In this document: one piece after another, positions 35,901-45,200 of the stretch
Numbering within the stretch: position 1 is the first letter of the stretch
How the letters are laid out: every line of letters starts with the position of its first letter
Assembly: GCA_037178855.1 (NCBI GenBank)
Contig: JASJZC010000005.1
Location: forward strand, 10,106,001 to 10,170,000
Reading direction: 5' to 3'
DNA from: Oscheius sp. JU75
Taxonomy: Eukaryota; Nematoda; Chromadorea; Rhabditida; Rhabditidae
DNA: 64,000 nucleotides
Made by a program: the position numbers and the translations under genes
The notes under the pieces: model-generated
Told to the model about the DNA's origin: nothing
Databases searched by the model: none
What the model saw: only the letters and a program-made list of their open reading frames with translations

Positions 35901-36492
35901 AGCGCAATAAAATCCTATTAATGGAATCAATAGTCCTCCGAAATCAGTTCGAAAACGAGGAGAAGGAGATCAACGAGGCTTCCGCCAAGTTTGGTCTCTT
36001 CCTGAAAAACAACACGTTGGTGCAGTTCAGCGACAAAACGGAGAGCTATCTACAGCTGTGTATGGACAACGAGGAAAATAGGGTAGATCTTCATTATGTC
36101 CTCATTGATATCAGTTTCAGAGGGGTCGCGGAACTCAAAAATTCAAGGGACTGAGCAACATGCTCAAACAATATTGCGAAGCCCGTGATGTGATCCTTAA
36201 AAGAATCAATGAGGGAGATGCTCTTGCTCTGAAATCGATAACACCAGGCGAGATTCTGAAGCTGATTGACAAACTACAGTCTCTTCCTCATTACGGACAA
36301 GACATCGCCGCTGCTCTCCGCTTCAGCCAAGAAGAAGACAGCCAGTTGGAAACAGCTCCGACCTACTTCAAGGACAAGAGCAATCCGAGCTTCAAAAAGA
36401 TCATGAAATTCGTGGAGAAGCATTGCCGGAACTTGGCAGTAATACTGCAAGACTCCCAATTCATCCAGATCGAACACAAACAACATGTATGA
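32981..36492 (+). CDS. AIG1/septin-like P-loop GTPase, 1028 aa, with Cys-rich modules
   Basis: Six exons (32981-33058, 33093-34138, 34218-34851, 35079-35844, 35892-36082, 36121-36492) sum to exactly 3087 nt. A helical N-terminal region (residues 1-330) is followed by a Cys-rich module with several Cx2C pairs (about 336-400; CPKDAC, FCNSCKE, FYCECGSRQ). The G domain has P-loop GETGVGKTT (about 423) and G3 DTPGIGDTDG (about 506), then FCFTHGS and, after the 227-nt intron, NCYRPGGTWQPL and VVDNFSYRYLA. A helical region (NKARNVILALTGPLTKIAEAV), a second Cys module (CKECCKVIEY ... CKIH) and a coiled tail complete it. The GTP-binding motifs are intact. Large uncharacterised GTPases with this order occur in several invertebrates; vertebrate relatives (GIMAPs) act in immune cells. 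The role here is unknown. Confidence 0.85.
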
Positions 36493-36529
36493 AGTCTGTA
36501 CATTAAGAATAATCACTTTACTAATGAGA

Positions 36530-36918
36530 TCAGCATTTGAACCAGTTGAACTTCTCCTGTAACTTTAGACTCTGCTTCCAAGCTTGAGGAATCTTGTGAT
36601 ATGACCTCAAGTTGAGTTTGTGCTTCTTGTCCACGATGGTCCTGTTATAGAATTCCCCCGTGCGCATAATAGCGTCAAAGTTCCATTCGGGCCACATCTT
36701 AATGGCTAAAAATGTACCATTGGGAGTCAAAAAAGCTACGTACCAATGAGGTGAGGTTCTTTGGTGATGATTGGGATGTACTCCACAACAATACCGTGTC
36801 TTTTCTTGAAGCTCTGGCACTTTTCCTCGTTTCCCAAGGTTCCAATAGACATATCTATTTTCGGATAAATTAGAAGGAACAAGCGACTACCTGAATATGT
36901 GCCGAACAATACAAGCAT
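36530..36918 (-). CDS. Small protein, about 104 aa, unknown; possibly the 3' part of a larger gene
   Basis: Exons 36918-36891, 36854-36744 and 36705-36530 join across 36- and 38-nt introns to a protein starting MLVLFGTYSDMSIGTLG and ending EKFNWFKC. It is basic and rich in aromatic residues (KMWPEWNFDAIMRTGEFYN), without a signal peptide. The frame stays open upstream of the ATG (KWDKCR), after a CTAAG acceptor-like site, so an earlier exon may be missing. It converges on the GTPase gene, with stops 37 nt apart. A second frame is open through the first two exons but not the third. I do not recognise it. Confidence 0.5.
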
Positions 36919-37024
36919 TCTACATTTGTCCCATTTTGCTTAGATTGAGTTTCTCGTTGACGGTTTGAGCGAATGCTCTCGGTAGGAAATGTGTTTGCAC
37001 TCTTTCGAATCACCATGGCCTTGT

Positions 37025-37140
37025 TCAACTGTCCTTAGTTACCAGGTAAGATTGGAACACTGAAGTACTTATAAAGAACACCGTTTTTAATCCGGAGGAG
37101 ACAGTCGCAAGAGTCTTGACTCAACTTCAAGGAATTCGAC
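37025..37140 (+). pseudogene. Tail fragment of a third copy of the orphan family
   Basis: The intron (ACCAGGTAAGATTGGAACAC) and last exon (FNPEETVARVLTQLQG) of the orphan family occur here directly before the N-terminal exon of copy 2. The same intron and exon occur again at 41803-41925, where copy 2 ends. This is therefore the end of another tandem copy whose body is gone. Confidence 0.7.
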
Positions 37141-38724
37141 CGCACCAAGAAAGCACGAGCAGTTCATGAAACTGCCAAGAGCGTGGTTCGAAAAGAGCGA
37201 ATACACTAAGAAGCCGTTCGAGTCAGAAGAAGAGAGAAGGAAGAAATATGAGATGGTCATCGGGGCGCTGAGTAGTAGGAGCTTTGAGATTCTATACCAT
37301 GCAATAGGTGAGTTGCATTTCAATTTCAATAGAATGATTTTCAGCCATGCATTTTGCACAAACTATCGTCAAGACTCCCTCTCTACGAACGACTCTTCAT
37401 GACGGTGTGTCTGATATAGGAAAACTGCGTCTTCTGATGTGGCAACATGTTGCACTTACTGGGCCTGTCTCGCTGCCTCTCTGTTTCTCTGTCTTATTGT
37501 AATAGCCATAATATTCTACTCAAATTTCCAGGACTGGCTATCAACTCGCTTTTACTTTGTCTCTTCCTGTTCAACAATGCCAACTTGCTAGAGTTCATGA
37601 TTGAGAACTACGTTTTACCCAACGAGTCGACTGACCTGTTCCCACGCGCCTTACGATTACTCTGTCAGCTGCGTCATGCTGAGCACAGTCACAGAAAGGC
37701 GAAAGAGATGAAGAGCTTCGTGGAAGACAAATGTGGACCGAAAGAGTCGAAGAAAATGGCTCAAATATGAGTTAGACTCAAAGAAGATAGAGGTTCTCAT
37801 CATAGGTATACTGTCTCTCTGACTTTGACAAAAAGCGTCTGAAACTCGCTGAGAGATGGACCTACATGGGACTGCGTTGCCTGGAAAGCAATGTTGTTGG
37901 AAAACTTATACCGTATTTTTGCCAGAAGATTCACAAACCACGCGAGACCGGGGTAGGCAGTTGCTAAAACCTCACTCTATAGTTCTGTTCAGTCTCTCCA
38001 TTTATCGCTACGCACTTTCTTGGAAGGGAAAATGATGACACAAACTATTCGGAGAGCTTCTATGTTACACGTCGAATGGATCTATTAGAATGCGTCATCG
38101 CACAGTTCAAGGATTCAGGTAAGTCCTGACTACCTTATAGAAAATGTCAGTTTTTAGTTGAAGCATTGGAGAAGACTGCAAGGGACAAAGAAATTGCCGA
38201 GTCACACATTCACAGGCCCATTCTCAGCCACGGTAATGACCTGATTAACCTGATAATGGCAATCTTCTACCGGACAAATCGGAAGGAGAAGCAGTTCTTT
38301 GCTGATAGGTAGGGGTTTCCTCCTTATCTATGAAACGGAAAGGAAAAAAGACCTGTGACGTCATTCGAGAGCTTGCGCCTTTTCTTTTCAACCTAGTAGC
38401 AATGGCTTGATCCTAGAAGAGCTCTAGGTCTCAGGAGAAAATTTTTTTATTTCACTTCTGTCACATCCTCTCGCTTCTTATCCTAGCCTTTAAGCTCGAC
38501 TCACTCTGCCTTTTCCATGGGAACTCAGCGTTTTGGTCTTTTCCTAACAGGCCTGTCCTCATCAATTTCCTGTTACCCTACCTCTACGATTTGCAAGAGA
38601 CATCTGTTAACATGTCAACTTTAATCTGGGGTTCGCCTTTACAAATATGTGTGGACTTTTTTGTCAACTGTTATTCAAGATAAGAGTTAACAAGACGAGT
38701 TTGAAGAAGACAAAATTATTCAAA

Positions 38725-38769
38725 ACAAGTTAGGCCGCCGCCCTTTCGGGGCGGTAGCCTAACTTGTTG
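38725..38769. repeat. Compact GC-rich hairpin
   Basis: AACAAGTTAGGC pairs perfectly with GCCTAACTTGTT (12 bp); after a 2x2 internal loop CCGCCC pairs with GGGCGG around a 5-nt loop. It lies in a long intron of orphan copy 2 that has no counterpart in copy 1. Confidence 0.6.
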
Positions 38770-39143
38770 CGCACCTTGAGGCATATCTACCTTGTCCTTT
38801 CCCCAGCAAAAACGATTGCTAATGACCATTTCTAATCAGTGAAACCCACTTCCCACTCTTTGACTCCACTTTCTATCCCTCAAACCCATTTCCCTTTCAC
38901 TCTTTGAACCCATTTCCGATTTCTCGACCCAACTCCCTGTCCAAGTATTGCTATCGTCCCTGAGGAGCTCAATGACAGTTATATCCTCTGATACCTTTGA
39001 ACTTTGCCCGGCTTCTATTCCCTTCTGTCAGCCTGTCCTGGTCCTTCTCTCCACTTCGCCCTGTTCGCGTTTTCCCCGCCAGCTGAGCTACCATGACAGA
39101 AGCAACGTTCTCCCAAAGAAGGTATCTCCCGAACTGACTTGAC

Positions 39144-39190
39144 TTGCCAACAATTAGTGTGCGCACAAAATAGTGCACACTAATTGGCAA
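39144..39190. repeat. Hairpin with near-perfect arms
   Basis: TTGCCAACAATTAGTGTGCG and CACACTAATTGGCAA pair over about 17 bp with two small bulges, around a short AAAATA loop. Same inserted intron region as the hairpin at 38725. Confidence 0.55.
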
Positions 39191-39740
39191 TATTGGCTTC
39201 AGACAGACAGACAGAGACGCGAGGACAATTTAAAATAGATGCAAAAAGTGCTCTGGATCGCTACACCAGGAGCGTAAGCGACTGGTTTTTTTTTTCTTGA
39301 GTCGTTAACAGTCACAAAAAGGTCTTTTCCTCTATAGTCTTGAGTCTCTAGCCACTAAACCTCGGTTTGTCCAGAGGACCCTCTTTCTTTGCTAGCATCT
39401 AACCGAATGACCGGCAATTTTCAAATCGAGGCCGCTAATCAGTAAGTTAAATGACAGACACTGTAATGCTGTAGCAACCGAAATTTTGTATAGGACTAAA
39501 TAACAAAGTTTTCAGAGTGCCTGGTTCGTCTCTACGATGCAGTAATGTCTTCCTCGAACAGATTCGCACGGCAGGACGAATGCTCCTGTTTTTGCCGAAA
39601 ACAAACGGAAGGAGCAACTCGTGTGTAGCGGTGAGAGTGTGTAGTGTTTTTAGACGACAACTGGAAGATCGAATGACTCACTGTTGTCTACAGCTTTATT
39701 GTTTGCTCCTGAATCTCGCTTCTGTCAGCGGTGAGAGCTA

Positions 39741-40789
39741 CAGTGTGTCAAGAAAGTATAGATACCTCTGCAATTTCACCCGTTTGAATGATTCTTTACG
39801 TTTTCAAAGTTTGTGAGCATATCAGTTCGATAGAAGACGACAGAAAACCTCCATAAAAACTTTAACATTGAGCATTTACTGTTTGGTGGCGAGATTCCAG
39901 GAGCAAACGCAAAAATCCTCTGTCAAGAAAGTATAGATACTTTCTCAAAACCCTAAGTATCTTGTTTCGAAAATGGCTAATATTGTAGACAAAAACTCAA
40001 AATGGATCCATCAATACAGCTGCATCATCCAAGCGTCAAAAAAGTTTGGTTTCGAGCACTTTGAAAATAGTCATTTTGTACTGAAAATCGTGATTTCCTC
40101 GGTCTATAATCGATTGCTCCGTGGGATTCCAAGGAATCAACTCCAAAATTTTGTGGAAGATACGTGATATTACAGGTGACAAAGGCCCAGAACTTGGTCT
40201 TGTTCAGAGGCAAAACCGTTCTGCTACAGATGTTTTATTTTTGCGGACTCGTATCAAGTCAAAATTAGTATTGAAAATGGGATCTCAATATACGAACGTG
40301 TATAGAGGGGAGGGATTTAACATTTTGAAGAACTAAGTTCCGGGCCTTTGTCACCTATAATATCACGTATCTTCCACAAAATTTTGGAGTTGATTCCTTG
40401 GAATCCCACGGAGCAATCGATTATAGACCGAGGAAATCACGATTTTCAGTACAAAATGACTATTTTCAAAGTGCTCGAAACCAAACTTTTTTGACGCTTG
40501 GATGATGCAGCTGTATTGATGGATCCATTTTGAGTTTTTGTCTACAATATTAGCCATTTTCGAAACAAGATACTTAGGGTTTTGAGAAAGTATCTATACT
40601 TTCTTGACAGAGGATTTTTGCGTTTGCTCCTGGAATCTCGCCACCAAACAGTAAATGCTCAATGTTAAAGTTTTTATGGAGGTTTTCTGTCGTCTTCTAT
40701 CGAACTGATATGCTCACAAACTTTGAAAACGTAAAGAATCATTCAAACCGGTGAAATTGCAGAGGTATCTATACTTTCTTGACACACTG
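39741..40789. mobile_element. Tc1-like long-inverted-repeat (foldback) element, 1049 bp
   Basis: Ends read CAGTGTGTCAAGAAAGTATA inward and are flanked by TA at 39739-39740 and 40790-40791. The inverted arms run about 430 bp each and are nearly identical; for example CTCGGTCTATAATCGATTGC at 40099 is found reversed at 40410. The motif TCAAGAAAGTATAGATAC occurs twice per arm (tip and about 170 bp in), an IR/DR-like arrangement. The short unique centre has no transposase. It sits in an exon of orphan copy 2. Confidence 0.85.
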
Positions 40790-40791
40790 TA

Positions 40792-40919
40792 TATGAACGT
40801 GTATAGAGAGAAGGGATTTAACATTTTGAAGAACTAAATATGCTCACAAACTTTGAAAACGTAAAGAATCATTCAAACGGGTGAAATTGCAGAGGTATCT
40901 ATACTTTCTTGACACACTG
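40792..40919. mobile_element. Right end of a second copy of the same foldback element
   Basis: Directly after the first element, a second piece begins with the element's central sequence (GAACGTGTATAGAG) and ends CTTGACACACTG plus TA. The host sequence between the two was lost, which fits recombination between two neighbouring copies. Confidence 0.75.
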
Positions 40920-41943
40920 TACGCTATTTGGGAAGTTTCTTACTATTCTCCGTGGGCCGAATGGTGTTGTAACATTTTTTCACCTGATTTCCAGGACATT
41001 AAAGAAGGACACAAGAAGCAGGTACTGTCCTGTCCATTTCAGGATTAACATGCTGTTTTCAGGACAGAGCAGAAGGTGCTGCAGCTGCTTGCGCCTTCCT
41101 AATTTGCAACAATGTGAAGGAAGCGTCGCTTGCTCCAGAGGGGTCTAAGCATCCGTTCACGAAGCTCCTAGGGTAGGTTTGATTCACTCTGTCCCTGTTT
41201 CTAAGACACATTTCAGCCTACTCAACAAACTGAACAAAACATCCAGTGAGAGTCTCCAACTGCTAAAACTGAATCAGGAGATCGATGTCGTCAGAAAAAT
41301 ACTATCCCTGCGTCATGCTTTTCACCTGCTCTTGGAGTGTAGCTACTACTTTACGGTTTGAGGTTTTCATCCCAGTAGCTATATCTCTATTGAAGACTGA
41401 AGGAACCAAAAACTTTTTGGCTATTACACCTGATTCCATCCGGTCCAGCTACATAAAAGAACTTCACAGAACGATGGTAGAACTGAAGGAACAGGACATG
41501 CAGCTGTGTCTTTGCAGCAAATTTTTGGAAGTCGATGCAGTATCTGTCGAGTCTATGGAGAACGAACACTTGCCCTTGTCTGTAAAAAAACGCATGTAAG
41601 CTCTTTTCAGTTGAATTTGTGGGTTGCTCGTTGGATAAGGCGGCAGAGTATAGCAAACCTTCTCTTCCAGGAGCACTACGACACCATTCATCGCCTTTCA
41701 ATTAAAGAATTGCGTACTCGTCGACCCCGACTGGACAAAGTTCCCCGGAACCTGGGATATGTCCTCGTCCGAGTTACCATTGGTACCAAATGCTACCAGG
41801 TAAGGTTGGAACATGGAAGTACTTACAAGGAACACTAGGCCGTCTTCAATCCGGAGGAGACAGTCGCAAGAGTTTTGACTCAAATCCGAGGAAGTCTAGG
41901 AGACTTTCTCGTCGCACAATCATAACTGTTTGTCTCTTTCTTC

Positions 41944-42110
41944 TTCTTTCGACTCTCACAAGAAAAAAGTGTGATCAACATATTTATTCATTTTTCTTGG
42001 ATAAATCCCTCACGGTCCTTCAGAACAAGGACATGCTTATTTACAGCAACGATTATTATAAGGGTCGAATAGACTCTGTAGACTTTGATAATGTTAAAGA
42101 ATTGAAATGA
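41944..42110 (+). repeat. Dispersed repeat R3, copy 2
   Basis: Second copy of the repeat at 31138-31312; lies just after the stop codon of orphan copy 2. Confidence 0.65.
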
Positions 42111-42223
42111 GGAGAATGGGGAGAGAGAGGGCGCTCAGCCGTAGTCAAGAGATCACAGAGAGTAAAAATATGAATTTAGGGAGTTGTGGGAAAGAGTTGA
42201 GAGGGGAGATCGTCTTCACGGTT

Positions 42224-45200
42224 TCAATCTTTGGTCGGAGTCGGGTTCGGGGTGCTCGTCGGGGCCGTGATGGTCGGGAGACGAACCATGCCGTCTCCGA
42301 GCACTGAATGGAGCTGGATCTCCAGTCCACGGGCCTGCTGCAGGAATTTGATGAAGAGCGGATCCTCGGGTCCCTTCATGGATTGCGGAGGGCTGGCTTT
42401 CGGGACCTGGGTGGGAGCTGTTGGTGGACAAACAGCTGGGATCTGGAAGGGACTCCTGGCAGCTGGAGTCGTGGACGAGGACGGAATCATGGTCAACGGA
42501 GAACTGGTGGGAATGAGCTGTGGGGAGGGACGAGGATGCATTCGGGGAATCGCACCGACCATCTGGAACTCTTTGTATACAGAACAAGAAGGTGTGACTA
42601 CCTGAGGAGTGATAGTAGCTGGTCCGATAGTCTGTCGCCTTCCAGACATCTGTGGAATCATCTGCTGAGCGGTAACAGGAACCTGTTGAGCTTGCTGCTG
42701 TGCTTGAGCTTGTGCCTGAGCCATTAGCTGGGCTTGCTGGGCCTGAAATACGTGTTTGTTTAAGTCTTGAGCCAGCCACGGTGTCTGTAGTTCAGTCTAC
42801 ATGAAACAACTTGGGAAGTCAGTTTCCATAAGACCTAAGCGCCGATGGAGCAGGGTATAAGGATGACAGTTTGAAAAGGACAAGCTGGATGCAGTAAAAA
42901 CTGCTATAGGATGTTAAGAAAAAGAAGAGTAGTCACACTACGCTATATGGGAATGTGCCTGATCAAGAAAGCAGTGTAAGCGCTTTCAAGAAACGGTCAC
43001 ATCGGGTAGTCAAAAGTTCTTTAACTGGAACACTAATCATTCTTCTAAGCCATTTGGATAGCAGATTACAAATGTTGCTAAGGAATGATGAGAATGAACT
43101 GGCTCTCTTTCTAATGATATTCCTTCAATTTAAAGCGTCGTATACAATGTCGATTTTCCGGATATCAAATTTACAGGCTAGCTCGAAAATTTTGAACAGA
43201 AACAGATGGACAAGGTCAGGCATCGAATGACTTACTTTTAAAATTTTGAGGATAAATTAGCCTAGCAGGAACATGTGCTTTTTGTTTTGTAAACACTTAA
43301 ACATTCAGGTCCTCACCTGCAAGACCTGAGGATTCATCTTCAACAGAGCAGCATACTGTTCAGCCTGCCTCGGGTCGATCATCTGCGGCATTCCGGCTCT
43401 CACCTGCTGAAACTCCTTGCTCCAAAATCAGTCTGAGCCTCTTACCTGTCCCTGAAGCATCTGAGCAGGAATTCCCGGGATGGTAGGCAAGGTCCCACCC
43501 TGCATGGCAGCTCTCTGTTGAAGCATCTGTTGAAGCTGGAGATGCTGTTGTTGTTGCAGCTGGTGCTGCTGTTGTTGCATGTGCTGTTGCTGGGCCTGGA
43601 GCTGCTGCTGCTGCATGTGTTGCTGCTGTTCCTTCTGGAGCTTCTCCAACTGGGCCAGCTGGTTCTGGATGCTGATCTGTTGGGGAACACCGTTGAGAGC
43701 AGAGGTAACTGGGGTCATGACGAAGCTGGGAGGGATTTGTCCTCGAGCTAAGGCTAAAAATGACTGGATTAGAAGAGACAGTGACAGAAACAGAGAGACC
43801 TGGCACAGAGAGACAGAGAGACAGAACGACAGAGAGACATAGACAGAGACAGACTTCTCTCAAGTTTCTTTTTGATCCCGTGGTCTAAAAGTTATGACCA
43901 GTAGGTTATCCATACACTAGTCCTAGACAAATATTGGTCATGATAAGACTTTAACCGACTGTGTAAACATACTACTTTAGGAAGGTAAACACCTTTTGAC
44001 TACCTACCTTGCTGAAGAGCAGCTTGCTGCTGTAAAAGCTGCTGCTGGGCCAGATTGCTCTGCATCTGGGCCACAGAGACGGGAGGGAACTGGCCCCCAG
44101 CCGGGACAGATCTCTTTGCAGCGGGTTCCTGAAACATTCCTGACTCTTTCTGCTCCAAATTTCCGTAAAAGTATGGCTCGCTCTATCAGAACCCTGGGTC
44201 CCGGGTGATATATTTGGTGCTGATAGGGAGCTGAGCGGCGAAATCCGCGTGATAGGCCGTTATCAGTAGATTGTTTGAGTGTTCGGGACCGCGACGATAA
44301 GAGCCGTAAAAATGCAGGCGATAAGTTTGCAAACGACATTTAGCCGACACAATATGAATGGGACCAGCTGTGGTTATGGTTTACGGAAGAGAGAGGGAGA
44401 TGAATGGGTCATCTTTGAACTTTTGGGGGTAAGGAATGCTAGCAAGTTCGTCCTAACTCAGTTTTACCGTCTGTCTACCATGCTCACTGCTAATCGGATA
44501 GGTCCCAGTCTTCCAAACTATCCCTCTTACCTACTGGAGATTGCCAGAGAGTCAGGAAGACACCGTGACCCCGAACTCCGAACATATGGTAGAAGAGTCT
44601 GTCAATCTTGTTCCAGTTTCTTCCGGTATGAGTCAAATAGTTCCAGAAAACTAATATTCTGTCTATCGAGGTATCTTTTCTGATTATCGTGGTATACTCC
44701 GAATCTGATCGAATGTTTTCCCTACCACTGAAAGAGAATTTTCCCATATCCCTTCACCGAATCCTTATGGTTCCACTTTCTCTGTTGCACCAGGTACAGC
44801 TCTCTATTCGTTTTGAAACATGCACCTTAATGCTGAAGGACTCTCATTCCTTAACTTTCCCTCAAAAATCCCTAGAGAACAGTTCGCTACTGGGATAATA
44901 AGAGTAATCTGTCATTGTCCTGTCACACCGTATCTTTAGGTTTAGCTCATCCCCTACTACCTGTCTCCTATCCCTGGGAACCAGTTGTAGTCAAGAATTA
45001 GTTAAATAAATGGTTGTTAGCTTATTGTCTTGTCTATCGGAATTCCTATGAATTCATTTGTCCTCTCACTCGCTGTTCCAATTTGTTTCTTGAAAAGTGA
45101 GCTGAGAGTATGAGTCTATAGCGAACTGGGTGGGGTTCACATTCTCTGACACGCTTCCCAAACTTTTCAAAAACCCACCATCTGTGGAAAAGCCTGCGGC

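Larger units (their letters stand above)
37147..41925 (+). pseudogene. Orphan family copy 2, interrupted and partly deleted
   Basis: Exons parallel copy 1 (15149-19057): FMKLPRAWFEKSEY, GALSSRSFEILYHAI, LLEFMIENYVLPNE, ERWTYMGLRCLESNVVGKLI, NYSESFYVTRRMD and RTAGRMLLFLPK. It breaks at LLLNLASVSGESYS (39740) because of foldback transposons, and resumes at YAIWEVSYYSPWAEW (40921), losing what in copy 1 is about 520 bp of exons and introns between these points. The end is shorter (VAQS then stop) than copy 1. It also lacks copy 1's first exons. Most exon frames are still open, so decay is recent. It could still make a truncated product. Confidence 0.72.

Noticed and set aside
39973-40557. Identical 64-aa ORFs on both strands (39973-40167 plus, 40363-40557 minus)
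   Set aside because: They are the two arms of the foldback element, and no transposase motif is present. A host-derived peptide cannot be excluded but has no support.
43518-43842. Leu- and Cys-rich plus ORFs
   Set aside because: Antisense of CAG-rich Gln codons in the Gln-rich gene.
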